DNA of 64,000 bases from Clostridiales bacterium. Its GTDB lineage: Bacteria > Bacillota > Clostridia > Lachnospirales > Lachnospiraceae. The stretch covers positions 1 through 64,000 of the forward strand of contig JAJQBI010000019.1 in the NCBI GenBank assembly GCA_021203365.1. Direction: 5' to 3'. Position numbers and translations under genes: made by a program. Shown here in pieces: positions 1 through 8,133 of this stretch (the first letter of the stretch is position 1; every line of letters starts with the position of its first letter). The notes under the pieces are model-generated. The model ran no database searches, had not been told where the DNA came from, and was given only the letters and a program-made list of their open reading frames with translations.

Positions 1-1187
1 CGCTGCCATCCATTATCAGCCCATACATTCAGTATCTTTGGAAAACCGGAGCCGGCATTGTCTCCAAAGCCAATCATTCGAAGCATCGTCTGCATATGCG
101 GATTTCTCGCTTTCGAGTTCCCGCCACTGTAAATCTGCTCCTTCGGCAGTTTCAGATTTCCCGGATTTGTAAAAGTGAATCCATCTGCTGTTTTTATGAT
201 TTTAAGCACACCGGAATCCATCCGATAGTCCGAATGAATAATCAGATTCACAAATGCTTCGCGGATTGCCTCGTGTACCGGTGTGTCATCTATCCGCTGC
301 ATGTTCTCCAGAGCAAACGGTCTTTTCAGATTCTCTGTCAGCTTGGGCGCAACTTTCATGAAAAAGTTGAACAGGTTATTTTCCCAGGTACCATCATAAG
401 TAACCCGATCTGTCCAGCGTTGTGTTGCGTTTGCACCGGTTTCATCGCGATAGTCCATGAAAATATTATCGAATTCATCTCGGATTGCAAGTCCTGTCCC
501 GAACATCATAAGTCCCGCAACGGTAAGCCCTTCCAGCTTATCCCTGCGGTCTCTGCGATAACCACCAAGCATCTCCAGAAATTCCTGATCCGGCAGTTCT
601 CTCCATACATGATCCGGATGACTTGTGTTAAACATAACACGATACCTTTTCAGTGAATCCGCATCAACATCATTCATCGTAAATCCTTCGAGAATGGTAC
701 TGTCATTTCCTTCCGAACTTTGATCACGTATCATTGCCCTGACTTCATACTCTTTTGCATGATAGTCACCCTCATGATTTCTCTTATAAGTTCCTTTAAA
801 TGGATTTTCTCCCTTATAAACAGGCCGCATCGTGTAATCCGCTCTGGGCACATGTATCACAAGCAATACAACATCACCGTTCTCAACGGTATACACATCT
901 TCATCAACCAGAATATTCGCATTTACCTTCTGGCTATTAATCGTATTCCAAAAATCTTCGCGAAGTTTTTCCGGATCAGGAATCCCACGAAGAATAAAGC
1001 GTTCTTTCGGATCGGATTTGCTCTTGTCTTCTTCTACGCCGAGCACGATGTCGCCACCTTTTGAATTTGCAAACGAGCAGTAAGTTTCATAAACTGACTG
1101 TGGAATTGCTTTTTCGGCCAGTTTGCATTCCATATCTACTTTTTCACCCATATAAATCTTTTCCAAAAGATCATCCCATGTCAGCAT
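1..1187 (-). CDS. AlbA_2 (Schlafen-type) ATP-binding regulator-like protein, C-terminus off the window
   Basis: The frame is open from an ATG at 1187 to the left edge (395 codons), so the 3' end is missing. The start is supported by AGGTGACAGG directly upstream. The N-terminus (MLTWDDLLEKIYMGEKVDME) followed by an 'FANSKGGDIVLGV' motif is typical of the Schlafen AlbA_2 domain, and the later 'REAFVNLIIHSDYR' and 'NPGNL' segments match the GHKL-like ATPase part (HATPase_c_4) of the same family. Such proteins are annotated as transcriptional regulators or ATP-binding proteins of unknown target, often in mobile or defence regions. It lies next to a decayed ICE. A 12-bp-arm inverted repeat lies about 90 bp upstream. 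The family call is firm; the function is not known. Confidence 0.85.
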   Translation of the reverse strand, partial: MLTWDDLLEKIYMGEKVDMECKLAEKAIPQSVYETYCSFANSKGGDIVLGVEEDKSKSDPKERFILRGIPDPEKLREDFWNTINSQKVNANILVDEDVYTVENGDVVLLVIHVPRADYTMRPVYKGENPFKGTYKRNHEGDYHAKEYEVRAMIRDQSSEGNDSTILEGFTMNDVDADSLKRYRVMFNTSHPDHVWRELPDQEFLEMLGGYRRDRRDKLEGLTVAGLMMFGTGLAIRDEFDNIFMDYRDETGANATQRWTDRVTYDGTWENNLFNFFMKVAPKLTENLKRPFALENMQRIDDTPVHEAIREAFVNLIIHSDYRMDSGVLKIIKTADGFTFTNPGNLKLPKEQIYSGGNSKARNPHMQTMLRMIGFGDNAGSGFPKILNVWADNGWQ

Positions 1188-1277
1188 CCTGTCACCTGCT
1201 TTCCAATCACAATCAAAGAAGTCCCTTGCATTTCAAGACCTGCTCTGAATGTATATTTATATGCACAAACGGGGCTT

Positions 1278-1312
1278 GATATTCTGACAACATATTTTCC
1301 TGTCTGAATATC
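1278..1312. promoter_or_regulatory. Inverted repeat upstream of the AlbA_2 gene, possible operator
   Basis: GATATTCTGACA and TGTCTGAATATC form 12-bp arms (11 of 12 pairs) around an 11-nt AT-rich centre. It lies between the AlbA_2 gene start and the rest of the accessory region. There is no T-run on either side, so an operator is more likely than a terminator. The binding protein is unknown. Confidence 0.4.
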
Positions 1313-1391
1313 ATGCTTATAGTTTACTCATTTCATCAGCGGTAATCAACAACAAGTTCAAAAAATTTACGGGAAATCAACCCATATGTAA

Positions 1392-1431
1392 AGAACGCCT
1401 CCAGGACAGTCATCCTATCCCAGGGCGTTCT
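1392..1431 (-). terminator. Hairpin, probable weak terminator
   Basis: AGAACGCC and GGCGTTCT pair, with an inner AGGA/TCCT. Read leftward the stem is followed by TTTACAT, a poor T-run. It lies downstream of the broken gene at 1682-1927 and upstream of the AlbA_2 promoter region. The remaining bases between 1188 and 1557 show no gene. Confidence 0.4.
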
Positions 1432-1557
1432 CACTTATTTCTTCATCTAACTCACAATCAACCATTTTTATGATTTACGCTGATTAAAGGCATCATTCAC
1501 AATACCCCGCAGCTTTTCCGGTTTATTGTATTTGACCTTTGCATAAATGTCCATAGA

Positions 1558-1640
1558 TTTCATATAAAACAAATTTAAAATGATGGGATCAGGACAAATT
1601 CTGACAAAGCCGATAGACGATTTTGACCACCTCATTAATA
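1558..1640. repeat. Relic repeat copy R1
   Basis: ATTTCATATAAAAC followed by AATTTAAAATGAT and then TCAGGACAAATTC, GACAAAG and GACGATTTTGACCAC recurs, in pieces, at 5588-5852. The two locations bracket the decayed ICE genes. Read leftward R1 encodes a peptide with FVRICPDPIILN that is echoed by FCPNLIILN in the right-hand copy, so the copies may be tails of one ancestral gene. Function unknown. Confidence 0.5.
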
Positions 1641-1681
1641 GTAAAAAATGGGGCTTCTACTGATCCCGCTTCTTTTCTTCT

Positions 1682-1927
1682 TCAATATAATCTAAAATAA
1701 CCGTTAGCATATTTTCGTATCTTATTTTGCTTCAACGACCGTTTAGAAAATTCTTCATCAAATATAGTAACTGGCTGAATATAAAACTCCTCATACAAAT
1801 TCTCGACTAATAGCTCAAAATCATTTGCAAGAATCTCCTGATCAGTATAGTTATCAACTTTCTCCTACAATTTATTCGCAATAGTATCTAAACTCTGACG
1901 TAAATCTATATCATGAAATAAATTCAT
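1682..1927 (-). pseudogene. Small hypothetical gene broken by an in-frame stop
   Basis: GGAGGTGATGACT precedes an ATG, giving MNLFHDIDLRQSLDTIANKL and then a TAG (1865-1867). The same frame continues for about 60 further codons (EKVDNYTDQEILANDFELL, then VENLYEEFYIQPVTIFDEEF) to a stop at 1682-1684. The coding character on both sides of the stop suggests one small acidic protein of about 81 residues interrupted by a nonsense mutation. An ATG at 1933 is an alternative start. I do not recognise the family. The sequence here is more AT-rich than the rest of the window. Confidence 0.55.
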
Positions 1928-2075
1928 AGTCATCACCTCCATTTAGTCTATCTAATTCCTTATTCAACAACTATTTTTAAGATAATACTCTTGCCACCGG
2001 CAGCCGTGCATTTTTTTACTTGCGGGGTTCCCCTATGCATGGCAACGATCACCGATTACAACTACCACTCTGTTC

Positions 2076-2417
2076 TCAATCGGGCTGGCCTTTCAGCATT
2101 TTCAGTTTCCGCATATAACCGATGCTGTCTGCGCAACCCTGAAAATAAATCTTCTCGCTTTCCATACTCCAAAAAGTTTCCCTGATATCAACGACAGACA
2201 GCAAGCCCTCGCATTCCTCAGCCGTCAGACTACGTGGTTCTGTGCCATCCATCACAGCTCTCACATTTGGATTTTTTTCATAAATACCATTCATCTCCCC
2301 AACCAGTTTCCGATACTGGTTGGATGTTACATCCGGCTTGCCGACTATACTAATATACTCAGTAAACTCCGAGCCATACTGGTCGAAAAAGGTCTGAAAC
2401 TTCAATTCTTCTCTCAT
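2076..2417 (-). CDS. Small hypothetical protein, resembles the DUF6664-type ICE-associated family
   Basis: The product is 113 residues with a good ribosome site (AAAGGAGTGGTTCGATA before ATG). It contains FFDQYGSEFTEYI near the start and a central MDGTEPRSLTAEECEGLL, followed by a helical stretch ending in YFQGCADSIGYMRKLKML. I associate this layout with small cytoplasmic proteins carried on Firmicute integrative elements (DUF6664-like), from memory. No enzyme motif or membrane segment is visible. It is probably co-transcribed with the XRE gene upstream. Confidence 0.6.
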   Translation of the reverse strand: MREELKFQTFFDQYGSEFTEYISIVGKPDVTSNQYRKLVGEMNGIYEKNPNVRAVMDGTEPRSLTAEECEGLLSVVDIRETFWSMESEKIYFQGCADSIGYMRKLKMLKGQPD

Positions 2418-2560
2418 TATCGAACCACTCCTTTTGATTTTTTCTCCATACAGCTGCTATAAGACATCTATTACAGCATATGGATGGCTGTATCTTCATC
2501 TTAATATGGAAAATGGGCAGCGTCAATTTTGTCACGCCGCCCATCTTATTATTCGTTCCA

Positions 2561-3424
2561 TTAACAAAAAATTCCAATCGTTTCATCTTTCTTTATTCCG
2601 CTGTTGCCATTCCTGATTTCACGATTCTGACTTTCAGCATACGCAATTCTCTCAGTCAAATCTTCCGGCGTCTCATCAGAATCATCAGAAAATTTCTTCG
2701 TTCCGCCTTTCGTTTCCTGATTCAGTTCCGATTTTTGCCCTTCCCAGTGTTCTCTGAATATTCTCGCAAGAGAAGATATCCACTCCCTATTATCATAGCA
2801 CGACATCATATGTTCCTCTTCGGTCTGCACATCCTCTTTCGTTATCAGATCCTGTGAAAGCAAAATCGCCTGTATTATACTATCTATCTCATGAAAATAC
2901 AGCATACGATTTAGTGTTTCCTGTTTTGGCATTTCGTCCATGATTTGATTGATTCCATCATATATCCTGCAGCCGCGCCGGATATTTATGGATTTTGCCT
3001 CGGTTCCTTTTCCTCGGTCATAGTAACGGATAATCTCTGATGCTTTTTCGAGAGTATTTTTCATATGTCTCTGCATCTGAAGATAATCCTCGTCTACAGA
3101 GGTTTCCTTATCTCCTGGAAAACAGATCATCGTTCGGCCATCTGCATCCGGCGGACACGCCTTGTACGTGTAATATTCCTTGTCACCCTCGATGCAGCGA
3201 AACATGGCTTTCTCAAGAAGTATCTGTTTTTGTTTTTCCGTGATCTCGCCAAAATACTCTTTTTCTACTCCAAAATATTCTGTCAGCTGTGATTTACGTT
3301 CCTCGGAGACTGGCTTCTTTCCCTTTTCCCATAAGTTTATTGCCTGTCTGGAAACGCCAAGAATATCAGCAAGCTCGCTTACAGAAATATTGCACCTCGT
3401 CCTTACAAAATTTAATCCATTCAT
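2561..3424 (-). CDS. XRE-family helix-turn-helix regulator
   Basis: The ATG at 3424 is chosen because GAGGT lies 7 bp before it; the frame stays open upstream to 3499 but without a ribosome site. Residues about 8-60 (ISVSELADILGVSRQAINLW) are a clear Cro/C1-type HTH. The remaining 230 residues hold no domain I recognise; they are helical and charged and end in a Lys/Glu-rich tail. A DNA-binding regulator of the surrounding element is the natural reading. The gene is intact although neighbours at 3600-5090 are broken. Confidence 0.8.
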   Translation of the reverse strand: MNGLNFVRTRCNISVSELADILGVSRQAINLWEKGKKPVSEERKSQLTEYFGVEKEYFGEITEKQKQILLEKAMFRCIEGDKEYYTYKACPPDADGRTMICFPGDKETSVDEDYLQMQRHMKNTLEKASEIIRYYDRGKGTEAKSINIRRGCRIYDGINQIMDEMPKQETLNRMLYFHEIDSIIQAILLSQDLITKEDVQTEEEHMMSCYDNREWISSLARIFREHWEGQKSELNQETKGGTKKFSDDSDETPEDLTERIAYAESQNREIRNGNSGIKKDETIGIFC

Positions 3425-3544
3425 TTTTTTACCTCGTTTCATTTCTTTGCGATGTATATCACCGTATGTTATAAGCTGTATTTTATGAATGGTTGACAAG
3501 GCGTGTCAACTGGAACCATCAAACTTTTTTTCAATATCAACTCT

Positions 3545-3616
3545 TTAAACGCGAACAAATTTATTATCAGAGGGATCAAATACGTATGAGCTGTAATACT
3601 CAAATTTTGTTGCCAT
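3545..3616 (-). CDS. Possible 23-residue peptide
   Basis: GGAGGAAAGG precedes an ATG that opens MATKFEYYSSYVFDPSDNKF and stops three codons later. It overlaps the end of the broken gene at 3600-4314 and could be the 5' stub of a lost ICE gene rather than a functional peptide. Confidence 0.25.
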   Translation of the reverse strand: MATKFEYYSSYVFDPSDNKFVRV

Positions 3617-4314
3617 CCTTTCCTCCTTCCATCTTTCTGCGCGGCGCAGCTTCCGGTGCTTTTCGCGGTTCCATCTTCGTATTCTGCAGCCTGCCAAGGA
3701 GAGATTCTCTTTCCCGCGTCGCTGTTTTCACCATGTCCATCAAAAAGCCATGTCCGATATCAGTACGGCTCCGGTTCCCCATCTTCATATCAGAGAGAAT
3801 CACTTTCCTTGCTTCGCGTATGGAAAGCTCCGGCCGGTCAAGCCGCCCATCTGTCACTTCATGGAATGTGCTGTCATACATGGTATAGGCCATGTTCCAT
3901 GTTCCGCGTGGATCTCCAGATAATTCCGCGAGCCAATCTGCCATCCGGCAGCCTGAACAGTTCCCTGTAATCGCTGGTAATAAAGCGGATGTCATGCTCT
4001 GGCAATGTCTCTGGCTCATGAATCCTACGCCTGCGGATGTCAGAATCAATAAAGCGCTCCAACATCAGCGGTGAAACCTCTGCCACCGGTTCCCGATCCA
4101 GCCCTTCTTTTCGGATTGCAAGAGTCCGCGCTTCCGCAAACGGATTCCGGACAGACGGCTTCAATTCTGTGAAATAAATCTTCCCCTCACCTACTTTTCG
4201 CGGCTGATCTGCCCGAAACAGGCTGTAAGAAAAACCATCCATTACCTCTTTCATGTGCAGGTATCCCGTTCCGCCGCCCAACTGATAAGCGGCTTCCATT
4301 TTTTGACCATTCAT
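3600..4314 (-). pseudogene. Frameshifted ICE accessory protein (YodL/LPD-like family, tentative)
   Basis: Two overlapping frames make one protein. The first starts at 4314 (MNGQKMEAAYQLGGGTGYLH) and runs to about 3945 with FITSDYRELFRLPDG. The second continues with DWLAELSGDPRGTW and ends in DGRLDRPELSIREARKVIL at 3600. The switch lies near 3940-3955 and needs a one-base indel. The 'DGxLDxPELSIREAR' segment resembles YodL/LPD-type proteins coded beside topoisomerase III genes on Firmicute ICEs, from memory. The start overlaps the topB fragment stop by ATGA, the usual translational coupling, so gene order is preserved despite decay. Confidence 0.5.
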
Positions 4315-4754
4315 GATCTGTCACCACCTTTCTCCTTCCGAAACTGCGCCTTGCCATTCTCATCAAAATCAAGCAAAATGATCGCGTTAAAATCCTGCCC
4401 AGCCGTTTGGAATAACAGTCTTTCAGCCGGACACTGGCATTGTTCAACAGTTTTTTCGCTATACTTTCCGTCATACGCTTTCCAATGGCTTCAAAATATC
4501 GGCTGTTCTTCCAGAGAGCAAAATTACACTGCCGGTTTGAACAGGAGTACGCTTTGGGACGTTCTATCACATCAGCCCCACATACCGGGCATTTCCCCAG
4601 AGATTTTCCCGCCTCCGGCATGATAATGGAGGCATCTTTCATCACCTGATAGGTCGCAATCAGGGATGCGATCATTTCTGTAATCTCCGACATAAAATCT
4701 TCCGATGAATATTCACCATGCCTGATTTCCCGAAGCTGCGCTTTCTGCTTCCAT
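4311..4754 (-). pseudogene. topB: C-terminal fragment of an ICE-type DNA topoisomerase III
   Basis: The frame from about 4745 encodes LREIRHGEYSSEDFMSEITE, then GKCPVCGADVIERPKAYSCS and CNFALWKNSRYFEAIGK. This is the final helix and topoisomerase IA zinc-ribbon region found at the end of TopB proteins of conjugative elements. Near 4400 the frame breaks: after YSKR the expected DFNAIILLDFDENGKAQF lies in another frame, which ends at 4311. The toprim and cleavage domains, including the active-site tyrosine, are absent, so no activity is possible. Its left partner is the HTH fragment at 4755-5090. Confidence 0.7.
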
Positions 4755-5090
4755 ATCATCCAAAAGCAGATTTTCTGATATTGGCTTTCCTGCTTTTGGT
4801 TTCTGCGGCCGCTCGTAAATGACATAAACATTATCCCGAAGCATTCCCTTTTCATCCCGTCTCCGTTCACGGCGAAGATAACCTTTTTCCTCCAGTTCCC
4901 TAAGACCGGATACAATACCACTTCGCCCCTCTTTGCAGATTGCCACAAGACCATTTACACTGTAAATCCAGCTCGCCGGCAGACTCAAAAAGAGAGACAG
5001 CAATCCTTTCGCTTTCAGCGTCAGATTACCATCCCACAGATAGTAGTTACTCATGGTTGTATAACCCGTGTTTTTCTCAATGCGGATCAC
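4755..5090 (-). pseudogene. Truncated ICE replication-type HTH protein (DUF6017 family N-terminus)
   Basis: A GTG at 5090 opens IRIEKNTGYTTMSNYYLWD, followed by LTLKAKGLLSLFLSLP and a winged helix (LVAICKEGRSGIVSGLRELE, EKGYLRRER). This is the standard N-terminal module of the HTH proteins coded on Firmicute ICEs. After PISENLLLDD, family homology stops and the topB tail begins, so a deletion has removed the rest of this gene and most of topB. The frame ends a few codons later, at 4713. GGAGGTGATG lies upstream at rather long spacing. Confidence 0.65.
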
Positions 5091-5178
5091 CGGCGTACAT
5101 CATCACCTCCTTCTGCAATAATTTCGGCCAGTTCCGCCAGCATCGCCCAAACACGAAAACACGAAAATCGCCTCCAGA

Positions 5179-5436
5179 TCAGCCGCAGGAGTTTCGTTTC
5201 TGTCGTATTTCTGCTATCGCATCAGCTGTACACCAGCCAATGCAGGGAGCACCTTTGCTGTATGGGCATTGATAGCACTTGTCATTCACTACTTGCTCCT
5301 GCCGGATGAGGTAAAAACAATTCTTCTTGCCGCCAATCCGACAGCCGACTTTCCCTCCGCTCCATAAAAAACAGTAGCGGCAGTCTTTCGGCTTGTCCCT
5401 CGCGTACTGTACCGGTACGTCTGCAGTTTCGCTCAT
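5179..5436 (-). CDS. Small cysteine-rich protein of ICE type
   Basis: This 85-residue protein starts at 5436 after GGAGGTAATGGAA. It has many cysteines, arranged as CRYC, CRIGGKKNC, CYQCPY and CIGWC, which suggests metal binding. Proteins of this look sit at the head of replication operons in Firmicute conjugative elements; I know no tested function. It appears intact, and a hairpin with a T-run lies just upstream (5467-5514). Confidence 0.6.
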   Translation of the reverse strand: MSETADVPVQYARDKPKDCRYCFLWSGGKVGCRIGGKKNCFYLIRQEQVVNDKCYQCPYSKGAPCIGWCTADAIAEIRQKRNSCG

Positions 5437-5466
5437 TTTCCATTACCTCCTTCCGATTTTTTGCAT

Positions 5467-5514
5467 AAAAAAAAGCGTATATCTATCCCCATCATTATCG
5501 GGGCGACATACGCT
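5467..5514 (-). terminator. Hairpin with T-run ahead of the ICE-remnant operon
   Basis: AGCGTAT/ATACGCT enclose CCCC/GGGG arms, and the minus strand continues into eight T residues. It is 30 bp upstream of the cysteine-rich gene, so it either ends transcription arriving from the right or acts as an attenuator. Confidence 0.6.
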
Positions 5515-5587
5515 CTGATTCTATGTATAAATAATTACTCTTTCTCACAGGAATACTTGTTTATGACTATCCAGATTTTGGATCGAA

Positions 5588-5852
5588 TAGATTTCATATA
5601 AAACGAATTTAAAATGATCAGATTAGGACAAAAACTAACAACGCTGACAGAATTGTTTTTTTCATTCGGACCGCACTTTTTATGCTCTAAAATAACGGTC
5701 TTTGCAAGTCCCAAAATCGGGACTTTATTGACCACTTCATTAACATTTTTCTTCGATTTTTGACATTTTGACCACTTCATTAACACAAAATTTTTAGATA
5801 AAAGCGGTCAAATCAGGACAAATTCAGACAAAGCTGACAGACGATTTTGAGG
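5588..5852. repeat. Relic repeat copies R2 and R3 with TTGACCACTTCATTAAC repeats
   Basis: R2 (about 5588-5650) repeats the ATTTCATATAAAACGAATTT part of R1, and R3 (about 5805-5852) repeats the TCAGGACAAATTCAGACAAAG and GACGATTTTGA part. Between them TTGACCACTTCATTAAC occurs twice (from 5728 and 5766), matching TTGACCACCTCATTAAT in R1. An 83-codon frame at 5535-5786 spans the area but looks assembled from these pieces, so it is not called a gene. The block closes the accessory region on the right. Confidence 0.5.
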
Positions 5853-5855
5853 AAC

Positions 5856-5902
5856 AAAAAAACCCGAGAAGCCGCATAAATGCTGGTTTTCTCGGGTTTT
5901 TG
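5856..5902. terminator. Bidirectional intrinsic terminator after rpsI
   Basis: CCCGAGAA and TTCTCGGG pair, with A-run and T-run on the two sides. It lies 20 bp beyond the rpsI stop. Confidence 0.85.
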
Positions 5903-5922
5903 AAGTCTTGTTTTGGGGGCGA

Positions 5923-6315
5923 TTATCGCTTGCTGAACTGCGGAGCGCGACGAGCGGCTTTGAGGCCGTATTTCTTACGCTCTTTCATACGCGGGTCACG
6001 AGTCAGATAACCGGCAGCCTTGAGGATAGGTCTGTAGTCTGCGTCTGCCTCCAGAAGTGCTCTGGAAATTCCGTGACGAATGGCACCGGCCTGTCCGGTA
6101 TAGCCGCCGCCGCGAACGGTTACGGTAATGTCAAACTTACCATCTGTCTCTGTGGCAACCAGCGGCTGACGAACAATTACCTTCAGGGTTTCCAGGCCGA
6201 AATAGTTGTCAATATCTCTTTTATTAATCGTAATCTTACCGGTTCCGGGGGTAAGATAAACTCTCGCGATGGATTTTTTTCTTCTTCCTGTTCCGTAGAA
6301 TTTTGCGCTTGCCAA
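5923..6315 (-). CDS. rpsI: 30S ribosomal protein S9
   Basis: The 130-residue product has the full family length and the conserved core ([36 protein letters not shown]) and ends in the QFSKR tail that reaches into the P site. It follows rplM by 18 bp, the universal rplM-rpsI order, and shares its promoter and leader. The terminator at 5856-5902 ends the operon. Confidence 0.98.
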   Translation of the reverse strand: MASAKFYGTGRRKKSIARVYLTPGTGKITINKRDIDNYFGLETLKVIVRQPLVATETDGKFDITVTVRGGGYTGQAGAIRHGISRALLEADADYRPILKAAGYLTRDPRMKERKKYGLKAARRAPQFSKR

Positions 6316-6333
6316 TGTACTCTACCTCCTCAC

Positions 6334-6762
6334 TTAAAATGTTAAAACTTCCGGTTTCTGAGCCGCATGCTTGTGTTCCGGTCCCGCGTACACATGAAGC
6401 TTCGTGTACATCTGTCTTCCAAGGGGTCCCTTGGGAAGCATTCCCTTAACTGCCAGCTCAATAACCCGCTCAGGTTTCTTCGCCATCATTTCTCTGAGGG
6501 TGGTTTCCTTCATTCCGCCTACGTATTCGGAATGACGATAATAAATCTTCTGATCAAGCTTCTTTCCTGTAACCTTTACCTTATCTGCGTTGATCACAAT
6601 TACATAGTCGCCGGTATCCACAAAGGGAGTAAATTCGGGCTTATTCTTGCCTCTCAGAACCGACGCCACACCGGATGCCAGTCGGCCAAGGGTACAGTCA
6701 GCAGCGTCGACAACATACCATTTCTTCTCAATTTTATCTGGATTCGCCATATAAGTCTGCAT
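6334..6762 (-). CDS. rplM: 50S ribosomal protein L13
   Basis: The 142-residue protein matches L13 over its length ([56 protein letters not shown]). The ATG at 6762 follows AGGAGGTAATACC. It is an early assembly protein of the large subunit. It is the first gene of the pair, with a strong promoter about 170 bp upstream and a structured leader between. Confidence 0.98.
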   Translation of the reverse strand: MQTYMANPDKIEKKWYVVDAADCTLGRLASGVASVLRGKNKPEFTPFVDTGDYVIVINADKVKVTGKKLDQKIYYRHSEYVGGMKETTLREMMAKKPERVIELAVKGMLPKGPLGRQMYTKLHVYAGPEHKHAAQKPEVLTF

Positions 6763-6926
6763 GGTATTACCTCCTGTTATTTATCAACGATATTTGCAAC
6801 CACGGATATCCGTGATGATTTGTGATGGAAACGTGGGTGCTGGAGAACCGCGGAAATGTCCGAAACCGCTGATAAGTACGCTGTTGCCGGGGCTTTGGCT
6901 TAAGCGCTTTGCACTACGTCACACTG
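6763..6926 (-). promoter_or_regulatory. rplM leader RNA
   Basis: About 160 nt lie between the promoter and rplM. The part closest to the gene holds a perfect 14-nt palindrome (CACGGATATCCGTG, 6801-6814). L13 autoregulatory leaders are known in Firmicutes at this position, but I cannot confirm a match to that RNA family by eye. Confidence 0.4.
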
Positions 6927-6932
6927 CGAAAT

Positions 6933-6961
6933 ATTTTACAATATTGGAAAGTCAGTGTCAA
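6933..6961 (-). promoter_or_regulatory. Promoter of rplM-rpsI
   Basis: TTGACA (6956-6961) and TAAAAT (6933-6938) are separated by 17 bp on the minus strand. It overlaps the last codons of the upstream hydrolase-like gene. Confidence 0.8.
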
Positions 6962-8108
6962 CACTTTTTTTACGTTTTATTCCCATTTCTCCTATTTTCG
7001 GCACTTTTTCCGATTTCTCACGATTCCCGGTCATTTCTCTCTCCGGAAAGCTTTTCAGATTCATAGCGACAAGTGTTTTTACGGTCTGCGTAAGGAATTC
7101 CCGGATCTCCTCGTCCATTTCCGCCGCAGCGTGGGCAATCGCGGGAACACTGGTCTTCCAGTCCGCACGCAGCTGTGATATGGTGGAGGCGTTCCCGGCG
7201 CCTACCAGAGCATACAGAGCATCCACAAACCGCGCCCGCTCCTCCGGGGAAAGTGTGCGGATCCACTGATTCAGGACCTGATCCGTATGACGGGCATTGT
7301 ATGTCAGCGTATCCACCGGCTGGAAATCATTCCCTTCCACAACCCAGGAAAAAGGATCGTGCTGCCAGAAGCTGAATCCCCTGCTTTTTACAATCCGGTA
7401 CTGCTCCTGCTGCTCCAGCAGCATTCCCACGACAGAGGACTGGGGCAGAGTCTTGTCAATCCGCTCCTCCACCGATCGAAATTCCGGGCTCTCAAGAGTG
7501 GATTCCAGAAATCCGGGACCATCATGGGAATAAATCCGGACAATCCGTTCTTTTACAGGAGCCTCACTGTTCGCGGCCGCATACACTGCCAGATTTCCAC
7601 CCTTGGAATGTCCTCCTGTCCGAATCTGCCCGGTACAGTACCGGGCCGCCTCTGCCAGATAACGGGCCGCTTCCTCCTGGGAAGGCACCGGATACTGAAA
7701 CGCCATGTTAAAATCTTCCTTCCATCCCACCAGTGTGGCGTCCGTACCCCGAAAGGCGACATAACACATCTGGGGATCAATCTGAAAAGAAACAGCGGCA
7801 AACTGCATTTCCTCTTCCACATCCAGCCGCTCCAGATAACCCAGCACCTGAATATTTCGATAACGCGGACTGGCGGCCATGGCCGTGAGCAGTTCCCGGC
7901 TGGAAGGAATATCCCACACATCCCGGAACATTTCCTCAAAACATTCCGCCCGGAAAAGCTCTGCCAGGCGAACTCCCTTCCATCCCCGCGTCTCTGAGGG
8001 CAGATGATAATAGGAAATCCAGGACAGAATCAGGCTGTCCACCGGAGAAAACGGCTGAACCGCAAAGGTGTCCAGAATCTCCTGGGCGTAAGTCAGAATA
8101 TTCTTCAT
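6936..8108 (-). CDS. DUF2974 (Mbeg1-like) alpha/beta-hydrolase-fold protein
   Basis: The 390-residue product carries the lipase-like nucleophile elbow GGHSKGGNLAVYAA and an upstream VAFRGTDATLVGWKEDFNM segment, the signature of the DUF2974 family common in Lachnospiraceae. No signal peptide is present, so it is probably cytoplasmic. Substrate is unknown; an esterase or lipase is the usual guess. GGGAGG before ATG supports the start. Its 3' end contains the rplM promoter. The last 25 residues are Lys/Arg-rich and poorly conserved in appearance. It lies 25 bp downstream of the split channel gene. Confidence 0.85.
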   Translation of the reverse strand: MKNILTYAQEILDTFAVQPFSPVDSLILSWISYYHLPSETRGWKGVRLAELFRAECFEEMFRDVWDIPSSRELLTAMAASPRYRNIQVLGYLERLDVEEEMQFAAVSFQIDPQMCYVAFRGTDATLVGWKEDFNMAFQYPVPSQEEAARYLAEAARYCTGQIRTGGHSKGGNLAVYAAANSEAPVKERIVRIYSHDGPGFLESTLESPEFRSVEERIDKTLPQSSVVGMLLEQQEQYRIVKSRGFSFWQHDPFSWVVEGNDFQPVDTLTYNARHTDQVLNQWIRTLSPEERARFVDALYALVGAGNASTISQLRADWKTSVPAIAHAAAEMDEEIREFLTQTVKTLVAMNLKSFPEREMTGNREKSEKVPKIGEMGIKRKKSVDTDFPIL

Positions 8109-8133
8109 TTCACATCCCTCCCTGTCAGACTTT

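Noticed and set aside
4187-4954. 255-codon minus-strand frame as a complete gene
   Set aside because: Only its middle encodes topB-like sequence; both ends are read in wrong frames across the HTH fragment and the downstream gene.
5535-5786. 83-codon minus-strand frame
   Set aside because: It is built from the relic repeat pieces, with no ribosome site and a patchy match to the R1-encoded peptide, so it is listed only as repeat.
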